Shown: piece after piece, positions 21,549 to 32,993 of the stretch
How the letters are laid out: each line of letters begins with the position of its first letter
Numbering within the stretch: the stretch's first letter is position 1
Origin: Triticum aestivum
Lineage: Eukaryota; Streptophyta; Magnoliopsida; Poales; Poaceae
Direction of reading: 5' to 3'
Assembly (NCBI RefSeq): GCF_018294505.1
Contig: NC_057801.1
Location: 434,346,741-434,410,740, forward strand
DNA: 64,000 bases
Made by a program: the position numbers and the translations under genes
Notes under the pieces: model-generated
What the model saw: only the letters and a program-made list of their open reading frames with translations
What the model was told of the DNA's origin: nothing
Databases searched by the model: none

Positions 21549-24500
21549 ATGTCCGGAGCGGGAGGTAGATGGATGGCCTCCACCTTCACGGAGGGGCACA
21601 TCAAAAAGTTGAGGAAGGCCGGATACTTGTCTGACGACATCGCGCACCGGCTTCCAGATGAGGGGCAACTCATCCCCACCCCTGGGCCCCATGAGAGGGT
21701 CGTATTTCTCCCCCATTTCCTCTGCGGACTGGGCTTTCCTCTTCACCCGTTCGTCCGGGGGCTCATGTTCTACTACGACCTGGACTTCCACGATCTGGCC
21801 CCGAACTTCATCCTCAACATATCGGCGTTCATCGTCGTATGTGAGGTCCTTCTCCACATCCAACCCCACTTCGGCTTATGGCTGAAGACCTTCAGTGTCA
21901 AGCCGAAGGTTGTGGGCGGCCGACAAGCTGAGTGCGGAGGCGCCATGGTGGGCAAGATAGCCAACGTTACACGGCTTGAGGGCGCCTTCGTGGAAACCAT
22001 CAAAGGGTGGCAATCAGGGTGGTTCTACATCACCGAGCCGCGCGACCCTGAATGGGCAGCGGCCCCCGAATTCCGATCTAGCTTCCCCACATGGCTCACC
22101 TCGTGGAAAGAGGCAGGCCCGTCGTGGGGTAATTCGGCAGAGGTGATCGGACTCCAAACCTGCATCAAAGACCTGATCGACGGGAAGGTTAAACTCGTCA
22201 CCGTAGTCCAGGTCATGCTCTTCCGCCGGATCCTCCCGTGTCAACGACGGGCTTTTAATCTGTGGGAATTCGACCCGGCCCAGCACCAAACTTTGTCCAG
22301 GCTCTTCGACACAACACACGAAGATGCCTGGAAGGTGCTTTTCAAGAGCTCCGAGGTCCACCCTCCCGTCACCGAGGATCGCGGATTCTGCGCGAAGCGT
22401 CAAGCCAGTGCGGTAAGCTCAATTTTCCCATCACGGGGTATTCGTTTTCCATAGTTTGACTCTATGCGGGATCTAAACTCTCATCCCTTTAACAGGACTG
22501 GCAGAAGAAGGCCGGACAGACCAACTATCCGGCTCCTTTGCCCGAAGACCCAGCGAACGCCCGTTTAACGAAGCTGCTGGTTCTGGCACCCCACGTGGTG
22601 CCGGAGAAGAAGGCCAAGAAGAAGGCCACGGGAACTCGAAAGAGTTCCCGATGCTTGGTGGTGTCGGATTCATCGCCCGACGAGCCCGGAGCGCCCTCCG
22701 CCTCTGAAGACGAGGAGGAGGAAGAAGAAGCCTCTCCCCCTCCAACTGGGAAGGTCGGAGGGTCCAAGAAGGGGAGGACCCTTCTGCCGGACTACGCCTC
22801 CGATGCCGAAGACGGCAGGGAGGAATGGCCATCCAGGGTCAAGCCCATGGCAAAATCGTAAGTATCCGGATACCAGAATAACTTATGGCGCTCCTCTATC
22901 GTATGGTACCTTCTGACACCGAATTCAATCATGCAGTCCGCCCAAGGCTTAGCTCAGCGAATCGTCGAGCGGCTCCCTGGATTCGTTGGATGTGAATAGC
23001 GCTTCACTTCCGACGGCCTCCTCCCCTCTCCCCACGGACGACGCCGAGGTGGAGTCCCAAAAGGGACTAAACCAGCAGGAGGTGGTCCTGGAGGCGCCGC
23101 AAGGCGACCTCCCGGACTCCAGACCCAAAGGGGGTAAAGCCCCAGAGGGATCTAAGTCCGGCCCTGCATCGGACACCGCTCCGGAGCCATCAGTGGTTCC
23201 GGAGTCCGACAGGCAGCCCCCTTGTAAGAAGGGCAAGCCTACGATGCCGGCGGCCTCCGTCCAACCGGAGACGCCAGACAATTTGCTGGAGGTGCTTAAC
23301 GGAACCTCCATCGACGAGGAGCACTGCACTGTTATGAGTGCGGTGATTCAGAAGGTTCAGTCCGCCAAGAGCAGGCTGACCAAAGCCTGTACCAGCCTTC
23401 TAACAGGCTTTCAGGTATGTATGTTAAAACATATAAAAATGTTACCATATAGACAGTAGCCCCTGATGCTCAGTTTGGTGTTCGGAAAGAAAAACTGGAC
23501 TGAGGATCTAAAAAAGATATACGCAGGAGTCTAACATCAATATGGCAATATGGCAATGCAGGCTGCGCTGCTGACCTCTCCCGCACTGACTGCGGAGGTC
23601 AATGTATTGAAGCAAAGCCTCGAGCGGTCCGAGATTGAGCTCGGTCGTGCCAAGAAGCAGCTCGAGGACAAGGAAGGTATGTAATACCTTATGTAAATGT
23701 ATATATAAATACCTGGTTGCAAATAATGACAGGACCAACGTGAATGTTGCAGGGGCCACAACCCAGGTGGCAACCCTGAAGGAAGCGCTTTCCAAGGCCG
23801 AAGATAATGCGGCCATGGAGAGCTCAGAGCGAGAGAAGCAAGAGGCACAGGTGGCGGAGGTGCGGCAAGAGCTCGATGCTCTTGTGAAAAACATGAGAGG
23901 TTAGAGCTTGACTCGAAGACCCGAGAGTCCGAGCTTGCCTCGGCACTTGAAAGCGCCCAATCTGCCAAGGCCGAAGCCCAGAAAGCCCTCTAGGAGATTG
24001 AGGCAATGAAAAAGATTGCGGCGGGTAAGGCATTCTTTATGCAAAGCAAGCATGTGAAAGTAAATTACCTGTTACTTACCCGCATCCAGAGTTCTCCAAG
24101 AGCATTCGCAGATCTGCCCCGCAGTATATCCGATGCCGCCGCATTCTACCGGACCGAGGAAGGAAGCTCGACGGAGAAGGTGTTCTGGTCCCAGTATGCT
24201 GAGGCCGAACACCCGGTGCCCTTGAGCGACCAGCTGAAGCAGTTGGTCGAGCTTCATAAGGCAGCCGAACAAGCCATGAAGGGCCTGATAGGCCGGCTGT
24301 GGCCTGGTGAGGTCATGCCTTTGAGCTACTTTGGGCTGGTGCAGAGGCTGGTGGATGCCTGTCCACGACTTGAAGTCATCAAGCGTTCCATGTGTATCGA
24401 GGGCGCCCGTAGGGCTTTTGCCCGTGCTAAAGTGCATTGGGGCAAGCTAGATGCTGAGAAGCTGGTGAAGGATGGGCCACCGGAGGGGAAGGAGCATCGC

Positions 24501-24584
24501 AGGCCCGAGATGTATTATGAGGGCGTCCTGAAGGGTGCCCGTCTTGTAGCGAATGAATGTACCGAGGATGTAATGTTTGAGTAA
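21549..24584 (+). pseudogene. Antisense spliced gene, 'putative gypsy type transposon' (Transposase_28-like) family
   Basis: The first exon, 21549-22412 (288 codons, start MSGAGGRWMAS), has the conserved core FVRGLMFYYDLDFHDLAPNF and HFGLWLKTFSVKPKVV, which I recognise as the plant Transposase_28 type region; its biochemical role is unknown. Further exons with GT/AG borders: 22496-22857 (acidic, Lys-rich, nuclear-signal-like KKAKKKA), about 22937-23414, 23562-23676 and from 23757 (coiled coil), and a C-terminal exon from about 24091 with FWSQYAEAEHPVP, YFGLVQRLVDACPRLEVIKRSMCIEGA. A TAG near 22950 and a frameshift near 23900 break it. It runs opposite to gag-protease and starts about 550 bp inside the 3' LTR. 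The inner element holds a homologous copy. Confidence 0.75.
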
Positions 24585-25927
24585 ACTCGCTCGTGTTTAT
24601 CCTGTGCGCTGAAAACTTGTTCATATGCGCTAAGCAACGGAATTTAAAATATTACCTTCTGTGCGGCCGTTTATGAAATCTGAGAGATGCAAGTCATCGG
24701 CTTCTACCCCCATGCCACGAGTGTTGGGGTGTTCGGGATAAACCTGAGCGCTCTTGTTCCCATTCTTGGGTCCATCTAGGGAGGCACTCAGCACAACGAA
24801 CCAGGCCATCGGACTTATAATGCTTTATCACTCTCACTTAGCCATTGAATTCTATAATTTCAAATTTCGGCGAAGCCCCTAGTATTCGAAAGACCGAGTT
24901 TGGGGTGCTATCCACGCCTAGGCCGGATAAATCCGGCTCCTCGCTCTAAGCGGCATAAGTCTTTAGGGACTTGAAAAACCTCTCGAACAGCGACCGGTCT
25001 CTCGCACTATCATGACGGTCAGTTTTAGTTTTCTCTACTGAGGTGTTAACCCAGCTCAACTGGGGCACAATCGCAGTAGTTCTCCTAGCGCTACCTTAGC
25101 CGACATTGCGGAACGTAAGGTACCAAAACATGGGAGTCGGGCAGACCCAACTATTGACCCAAGACATGATTCGGAGCCAATGTATATAGTGCTATAAGTT
25201 CGGGGTGCCACACTCATGAGAGTGTTCGGTCTTTTCACACCGTATTATGGGGTACTTAAGCCCCTGGTGTATTGGCCGTACCAAAGTGTACGGTTGCATA
25301 ATGTCATGACTGAACATATTTGTATAAAAATAAATGAATACAATAATAGATAAGAGCTATGTATTGTTTATGAAAAAGGGCTGCTATGAAAGCAGAACGA
25401 TACAAATAGTGCGATAAGCAAGAGATGGGACTATTTGACATGTCCCTCTCCAGGGGCAAGCTACGAGACTTTAAGTAAAACAGGTATTTAGCTCATTAGA
25501 GAGACCACCTGGACATTCTTCGTGGCTTATTGTCTCCCTGGCTGTTGCATCGTGTGTTCGGCGAGTGTATTGCCGGGCAGGCCTTCCGAATAGTTGGGTC
25601 CTGAAAGTATAAAAAAAGGAAACGACAGAATATGGAGCCCCTAGTGCAGTTGATCCGCATTCTGGGTGTGCCATGGTTGTGCCCCTCCAATTATGCCCAT
25701 GGTATTTCCAGAGCATAGTTATGTACGCGTGGTACCGCTATAGCAATCTCGCGAGGGCTAGGGTTGGGGCCGCACTGCTATGCTTGCTCAGAATGTGCCA
25801 GCCGGTTTTGTTGTAGGTTACTTCGGGCGCGCTTGACGTTGTCCGGACGTTTAACAGCCAGATTGGAGAATTGCCTTGAGAGTCTACTTTGTACTTCCGC
25901 CGCCAGGGCCGCCGTGTGCTCCTCTGT
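24585..25927. other. Non-coding spacer between antisense gene and gag-protease (outer)
   Basis: No convincing frame on either strand. It is the convergence zone of the two gene units. The inner element has a related spacer (31679-32993) with shared blocks such as the ATAATGCTTTATCACT stretch near 24820 and its complement near 32590. Confidence 0.5.
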
Positions 25928-28179
25928 TCAGAGAGAGCGTTCGGTGTTTCCATTGACCATAATGACTCCGCGAGGACCTGGCATCTTGAGCTTGAGATAT
26001 GCGTAGTGCGGCACCGCATTAAATTTTGCGAATGCGGTTCGTCCGAGCAGGGCGTGATAGCCACTGCGGAACGGGACTATGTCGAAGATTAACTCTTCGC
26101 TTCGGAAATTATCCGGGGATCCGAAGACCACTTAGAGTGTAACTGAGCCTGTACAGCTGGCTTCTACACCTGGTATGACGCCTTTAAAGGTTGTCTTTGT
26201 GGATTTAATCCTTGAGGGATCTATACCCATTTTTCGCACTGTATCCTAATAAAGCAGGTTCAGGCTGCTGCCGCCGTCCATGAGGACTCTAGTGAGGTGA
26301 AATCCGTCAATGATTAGGTCTAGGACCAATGCAGCGAATCCGACGTGACGAATGCTAGTGGGGTGGTCCCTTCGATCAAAAGTGATCGGGCAGGAGGACC
26401 ATGGGTTGAACTTTGGGGCGACTGGCTCCAACGCATAGACGTCCTTGAGAGCACGCTTCCACTCCCTTTTGGGGATGTGGGTTGCGTATATCATGTTCAC
26501 CGTCCGCACTTGTGGGGGGAAGCCCTTTTGTCCTTTGTTGTTCGGCGGCCGGGGCTCCTCCTCATCATCGCTATGCAGCCCCTTGTCTCTGTTTTCGGCA
26601 CTTAACTTGCCTGCCTGCTTGAACACCCAACAATCTCTGTTGGTGTGATTGGCTGGTTGTTCGGGGGTGTCGTGTATCTGGCATGAGCGATCGAGTATTC
26701 GGTCTAAACTGGATGGGCCCAGAGGGTTTCTTTTGAATGGCTTCTTCCGCTGACCGGGTTTAGAGCCTCTGAATCCGGCATTAACTACCGTATCCTCAGT
26801 ATTGTCGCCGTTAATGCGGCGCTTGTGCTTGCTGCGACGCGACCTGCCATTGTTGTCCTTGGTATCCGAGTTGCTAGGGCTCTTGGTTATGTTATTGCTA
26901 CGAGCTAGCCAGCTGTCTTCTCCCGCGCAAAAGCGGCTCATGAGTGTCGTGAGGGCTGCCATAGATTTCGGCTTTTCCTGTCCTAGGTGCCGGGCAAGCC
27001 ATTCGTCTCAGATGTTGTGCCTGAAGGCTGCAAGAGCCTCTGCATCCGGACAGTCGACTATTTGATTTTTGTTGGTTAGGAACCGTGTCCAGAATTGTCT
27101 GGCCGATTCCTCTGGCTGCTGGATTATGTGGCTTAGGTCATCGGCGTCTGGTGGTCGCAGATAAGTGCCCTGGAAATTGTCAAGGAATGCGGATTCCAGG
27201 TCCTCCCAGCAACTAATTGACTCTGCTGGCAGGCTGTTAAGCCAATGCCTAGCTGGTCCTTTAAGCTTGAGCGGGAGGTATTTGATGGCGTGTAGGTCAT
27301 CACCACGGGCCATGTGGATATGAAGGAGATAATCTTGATCCATACCGCAGGATCTGTTGTGCCATCGTATGATTCGATGTTTACGGGTTAAAAACCCTCG
27401 GGGATTTGATGATCCATTACTTCGTCTGTGAAGCATAGTGGGTGTGCGGCGCCCCTGTACTGGGCTATATCGCGACGTATCTCGGATGAGCTTTGTCTGT
27501 TGTGTTCAGCATGTCCGTATTTATCATATCCGGCATGACGGTTATCGTCACGTGACGTGGGGTGCCCACGCAATCTGTAGATCGATCTTGTTTGCCTTGC
27601 CTTATCCTCCAATATGTCTCGCAGGTTTGTTGCGTTTCCCCGTGCCCTGGTATGTTTTGAGCGGTGCCGGGGTGCGGCTTGAGTTGAGAGCCGAAAGGCC
27701 TCTCTGTCGCGGCCACGGGTGTGGCCGATCGGCCGCATCATACGCTGGTGATGTAGGTTTAGTTGCTTCCTCCTCTAGTTGGGGTAGCAGCCTGCGCTTT
27801 GTGTAGCTCTTGGAGGGGCGTTCGAGTTTATACTCTTCGGCCGCCAGGACTTTAGTCCATCTATCGGCTAGCAAATCTTGGTCAGCTCTGAGTTGCTACT
27901 GTTTTTTCTTGAGGCTACTTGCCGTGGCCATAAGCCTGCGCTTGAAACGCTCTTGTTCGACGGGATCCTCTGGCACGACAAACTTGTCGTCGTCGAGGCT
28001 TGCCTCGTCTTCGGAGGGAGGCATATAATTGTCGTCCTCGACCTCCCTGTCTGCCGCTCTCTCATGGGGGCTGGCTTCTCCATCCTCCGGCGCTGAATCC
28101 GGCTGGAGGGGGTTGTCCTCGGCACTGTCCGGGGTGTTGTTGTCTCAAGTGCCGGACTCGCCGTTTTTGCATTGGCGTG
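25928..28179 (-). pseudogene. Gag and protease of the outer element, 3' part
   Basis: Read on the minus strand from the nested insertion. A basic spacer comes first (28125-27600), then a retrotransposon Gag core (about 27436-26962: LKLKGPARHWLNSLP, FLDNFQGTYLRPPDADDL, VDCPDAEALAAF), a Cys/His region (CQIHDTPEQPANHTNRDCW), and an aspartic-protease-like motif GGSSLN at about 26260 followed by an in-frame stop. The protease C-terminal part is at 26131-25928 (FGSPDNFRSEELIFDIVPF). Several stops and shifts are present. No RT follows, only spacer. The 5' part is at 36753-37646, separated by the inner element. Confidence 0.85.
28175..28179. repeat. Target-site duplication GCGTG (left) of the inner LTR element
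   Basis: Matches 36748-36752 exactly and lies within the outer element's gag. Confidence 0.93.
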
Positions 28180-28655
28180 TGAGGGAGTCCTGGATTAGGG
28201 GGTGTCCGGATGGCCGGACTAAGACCTTTGGCCGGACTCCCGGACTATGAAGATACAAGATTGAAGACTCCGTCCCGTGTCCAGATGGGACTTTCCTTGG
28301 CGTGGAAGGCAAGCTTGGCGATACGATATGAAGATTTTCTCCCATTGTAACCGACTCTGTGTAACCCTAGCCCTCTCTGGTGTCTATATAAACCGGAGAG
28401 TTTTAGTCCATAGGACGAACAACAATCATACCATAGGCTAGCTTCTAGGGTTTAGCCACTCCGATCTCGTGGTAGATCTACTCTTGTACTACCCATATCA
28501 TCAATATTAATCAAGAAGGATTAGGTTTTTACCTCCATCGAGAGGGCCCGAACCTGGGTAAAAACATACATTGTGTCCCTTGTCTCCTGTTACCATCCGC
28601 CTAGACGCACAGTTCGGGACCCCCTACCCGAGATCCGCCGGTTTTGACACCGACA
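28180..28655 (+). repeat. 5' LTR of the inner element
   Basis: TGAGGGAGTCCTGG...TTTGACACCGACA. TATA box TATATAAA at 28385-28392. It differs from 36277-36747 at roughly a dozen positions plus a small indel near 28566. Confidence 0.93.
28385..28392 (+). promoter_or_regulatory. TATA box of the inner 5' LTR
   Basis: TATATAAA in GTGTCTATATAAACCGG, about 205 bp into the LTR, with CCGGAC-rich motifs upstream. The outer element's equivalent is at 37953-37960 on the minus strand. Confidence 0.7.
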
Positions 28656-28673
28656 TTGGTGCTTTCATTGAGA
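28656..28673 (+). other. Primer-binding site of the inner element
   Basis: TTGGTGCTTTCATTGAGA directly follows the LTR. The outer element has TTGGTGCTTATATTGAGA at the same position. The tRNA was not identified. Confidence 0.7.
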
Positions 28674-28702
28674 GTTCCTCTGTGTCGTCGCCTTTAGGCC
28701 CG

Positions 28703-31678
28703 ATGGCTTCTTCGCTCATCAATCGCGATGCGGTCCGGGATGAGACTTTTCTCCCCGGGCAGATCTTTGTATTCGGCGGCTTCGCACTGCGGGCCAACTC
28801 GTTCGGCCATCTGGAGCAGATCGAAAGCTACGCCCGTGGCCATCGAGTCAGGTTTGGAAGCTTAAACTACACGGCCGACATCCGCGGGGATTTGATCTTC
28901 GACGGATTCGAGCCACGACCGGGCGCGCCGCACTGTGACGATGGGCATGATTTAGCTCTGCTATCGGACAACACCCAGAGCATCGCTCAGGTGTTCGCTC
29001 CGACCATTAGCTCGGAGCCACTACGCCAGTTGGGGACGGACGGTTGGACGCTGCCCCGAAAGCCGCAACCTCTACGGCGATAGAGCCGGATACCAGCCTA
29101 GTCCTTCGCAAGGCTCGTGACTCCAAGGTGCCGGACTCCGATCCGGACTCCGTAAATCCCGCACCTCTTCCGATTAAGCCCGATTGGGCTCCGGTCATGG
29201 AGTTCACCGCCGCGGACGTCTTTCAGCACTCGCCTTTTGGTGATATCCTGAATTCATTAAAGTCTCTCTCTTTGTCAAGAGAGCCCTGGCCGAACTACGG
29301 CCAACATGGTTGGGATGCGGACGACGAAGAAATTGGAAGCCCACCCACCACCCACTTCGTAGCCACTGTCGACGATGTAACCGACATGGTCGACTTTGAC
29401 TCCAAAGACATCGACGGCATGGACGCCGATGAAGGAGACGATCAAGAACCAGCACCTATAGGGAACTGGAAAGCCACCTCATCATACGACGTATACATGG
29501 TGGACACACCCAACAGAAACGACAACGAGGATCAAAAGGATGCGGCCAGGGATCGCTCCCTTGAAAAACAATCAAAGCGCTGACGTAAGCGCAAGGCCAA
29601 GCCCCACCTCGACAAAGACCCAGCCATAGAGCAGGGTGAATCAACAAAGGACGAACATGCCGTCGAGCATCCGTCCAAACAGGGCGGATAATCCAAACAA
29701 CTAATCCCCGGGAAAGATAATAGCCCGGATGACCTAACGCCGGACAAATTGCTGGAACATCAGAACCTCCACCAAAGGCTCATTGCCACTACACGTAGCC
29801 TGAAAAAGCAGAAGCAGAGGCTCAAGACAGCGGAAGATGCACTCAGGATCAGATGGGGCAAAGTACTCAATACCGCACACAAGTACGGCAGCAGTCGTCA
29901 CACAAAGAGCTATCCGAAGCGGAAACTACTACCGGAATTTGATGAAGAGGCCATAAAGCCCCCCATAGTCAAAAAATAAGGAAGCCACAAGGTCGGATAG
30001 ACGACCCTACAATCAATCTCACGCATCAAAGGACGCCTCACTCAATATGGCGCGCGATCCGTCCAAGAATTTGCATCAAAAAACTGGCCCAACCAGATCC
30101 ATCTATAAGCCAAGAAAGCAGGCTCCAGTGAGTGATGCAATGCAAAAAATACCCGAACATCGCGGCACGCCTAAATACAGGGGCGCCGCACACCCCCTAT
30201 GTTTTACCGATGAGGTGCTGGACCAATTAATTTCCAGCCGGATTCAAACCCGTGAACATAGAAGCATACGACAGAACAACAGACCCTGGAGTCTGGATCG
30301 AGGACTACATCCTCCACATACACATGGCCAGAGGAGACGACCTCCACGCCATAAAATACTTACCCCTCAAGCTCAAAGGGCCAGCCCGGCATTGGCTTAA
30401 AGCCTTCCCGAAAACACCATGGGAAGTTGGGAAGTGCTTGAGGATGCTTTCCGGGCAAATTTTCAAGGGACCTATGTCCGACCCCCGGATGCAGATGATC
30501 TGAGTCATATAACTCAGCAGCCCGGAGAGTCATCCCGGAAGCTCTGGAACAGATTCCTTATCAAAAAGAATCAGATAGTCGACTGTCCGGACGCAGAGGC
30601 CCTAGCAGCTTTCAAACATAGCGTCCGAGACGAATGGCTCGCCAGACACCTCGGCCAAGAAAAACCGCGAACAATGGCCGCCTTAACAAGCCTCATGACC
30701 CGCTTTTGTGCAGGAGAGGATAGATGGTTGGCAAGAAGCAACACCAGCAACCCGAATACGTCCAAACCCAGAGATGGGAACGGGAAGCCGCGCCGTAACA
30801 AAGAGCCGCGTCAGATCAAGGACAACAGCCCGATGAGCACGGCAGTAAACGCCGGATTCAAAAGCTCTCGGCAAAATCAGAAAAAGCCGCCCCCCAAAGA
30901 CGATAGGGACAAGCTATCCAACCTCAACAAAATCTTGGACAAAATATGTCAAATCCATAGCACTCCGGGGAGACCTGCAAACCATACCCACAGAGATTGT
31001 TGGGTCTTTAAGCAGTCCGACAAACTCAACGCCGAACACAAGGGGCTCGACACACCAAGCAAAGATGACGATGCACCGCACAAGCAGAACACCGGAGAAC
31101 AAAAGAAGTTCCCACAAGAAGTCAAGACAGTAAACCTGCTTCATGTGACAAAGGGGAAGAGCAGAACGGCACCTACGAAGACCGTACGGCCAGCCCCAGA
31201 GGAGCAACGCCACTGGTTGTTGCAACGAATCACCTTCGATCATCAGGATTACTCCAGAGGAGACCAGAACGCAGGCTGGACTACCTTGGTCGTAAATCCA
31301 ATTATTAATGGACTCCAATTTACAGACGCCCTTATGGACGACGGTAGCGACTTGAACCTGTTATATCAAGACTCAGTCCGCAAACTCGGGGTAAACCCAT
31401 TTATAATCCGCCTTGGCAATACTTCCTTTCAAGCAGTCACGCCAGGCCCGGATACCCCAAGTATGGGTTCCCTTACGTTAGAAGTCACGTTTGGATCACC
31501 CGACAACTTCCGAAGCGAAAAGCTAATATTCCACATCGCCCCATTCGTAAGTCGCTATCAAGCGCTACTGGGACGTGGAGCTTTCGCCCGCTTTAATGCA
31601 ATACCACATTACGCATCCCTTACACTCAAAATGCCCGGCCCAAAGGGCATCATTTCATTACAGGGGAACATAAATTGA
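28703..31678 (+). pseudogene. Gag and protease of the inner element
   Basis: The ATG at 28703 opens MASSLINRDAVRDETFLPGQ, and the frame stops near 29083. The text continues in another frame (29044-29583, acidic, EFTAADVFQHSPFGDILNSL), then a basic coiled segment (29749-29979), an intermediate (30047-30400), and a 419-codon frame (30419-31678). That last frame has the Gag core (DAFRANFQGTYVRPPDADDL), Cys/His region CQIHSTPGRPANHTHRDCW and a protease-like DDGSDLN in place of the outer copy's DGGSSLN. Gag would form the particle and protease would process it. At least four shifts or stops are present. The protein ends ISLQGNIN with no RT beyond. Confidence 0.87.
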
Positions 31679-32993
31679 CCCCCAAAGTACGGGCAAAGGT
31701 GCGGCTGCCTGGACAGCCGCCCACAAATCCAGCCCTACTATCCCGGACACGGCTCGACGAGTCCGGCGTAAACATGTTTAATAACCGCATATCCCCGTAC
31801 AGGGGGCTCCGTGTGCTCACGCCCGGAGACAATACGGCTCAACTCTTGCTCCAACTATATTTTGTTTATTTCAATATAGATTTCTCGCACGCTTATTTTT
31901 TACTAAGTTCCTCTCTTTCGCAGACGAACATCGTGCTACGCCCGTCCAGGATACGGCACAATGGAGACACAGGCGCAGACGTGCAGCAGGGACCCGTTTC
32001 AAGGATTCTTTTCAGATTAAGACCCTGCGTAAACCTTTTTTACTGTCTCTTGTTGATAACATCCCCCGATTTTCTCTATAACCGAGGAGGAGGCTGGCGT
32101 CTTGGCATGTGGCCACGCCAGAATTCTTGCACGTACCTGGACACTAGGGGCTTTTTTTTACCAAGGGCTCTATTTCGGCCCGTCTTCATAAAGACCGAAT
32201 ACCTTAGGGAGTGTTCGGCGTCGCGAGTTTGGCCCTATATGCATCAGCTCCGAATCATGTCTTTGGTCAAATGTTGGGTTTGCCCGGCTCCTGTGTTTTG
32301 CTGCCTTACGTTCCGTTATATCGGCTAACGCGGCACCAGGAGAACTACTGCGATTGTGCCCCGGTTCGGCCAGGTGAGCACCTCAGTAGAGAAAGCCGAA
32401 AACTGACTGTCATGATATAGCGAGAGACTGGTCAACCACTCGATGACTTTCGGAATCTTTAGGATTCCCCCGCATTAACGAAGGGCCGCTTCCCGGTCAG
32501 GCACACTCGCGCCCCGAATTCGGGCGAGCGTGGTGCCCCTAGGGGCTATTCAGTAGCCCCACTGTCAAACTCCTATGGCTAAGTGAAAGTGATAAAGCAT
32601 TATAGTCCGGTTGCCTAGTTCGCCGCACCACCACCTCCTTTGTAGGACCAAGACGTTGGATTAAGTGTGAAAAGGCGCCTTTTTGCGAACACCCCCGCAT
32701 TCTATGCGTGGGGGCTGAAGCCAACGACTGCCATCTTTCAGGTTATATACAAATATATACATTAAACGGCCGCACAGGAGGCATCATGATTCTTGCAAGC
32801 ACAAGTATAAAAAGCTTTTTTCATAAAGAAAAATTCGTTTTACAAATAGTATAAGCTATTTGAACACAACATCCTTCGAGCACTGCGACTCTATTATATG
32901 AGCGCCAGGAAGAACTTCCTCAAAATAGTGCTTGGTAGGTACTCAGCTTTCATCCGAATCCTGGGACGCAACAATACTGGCCTTCATATCTGC
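31679..32993. other. Non-coding spacer of the inner element
   Basis: Spacer between the convergent sense and antisense units. A 217-codon + frame at 31675-32328 has no protein-like features and is treated as chance. Confidence 0.5.

Noticed and set aside
21459..21869. Minus-strand 136-codon frame opposite the antisense gene exon
   Set aside because: Shadow of the conserved + exon.
31675..32328. 217-codon + frame following the inner protease
   Set aside because: No RT or RNase H motifs; the text looks random and lies in the spacer.
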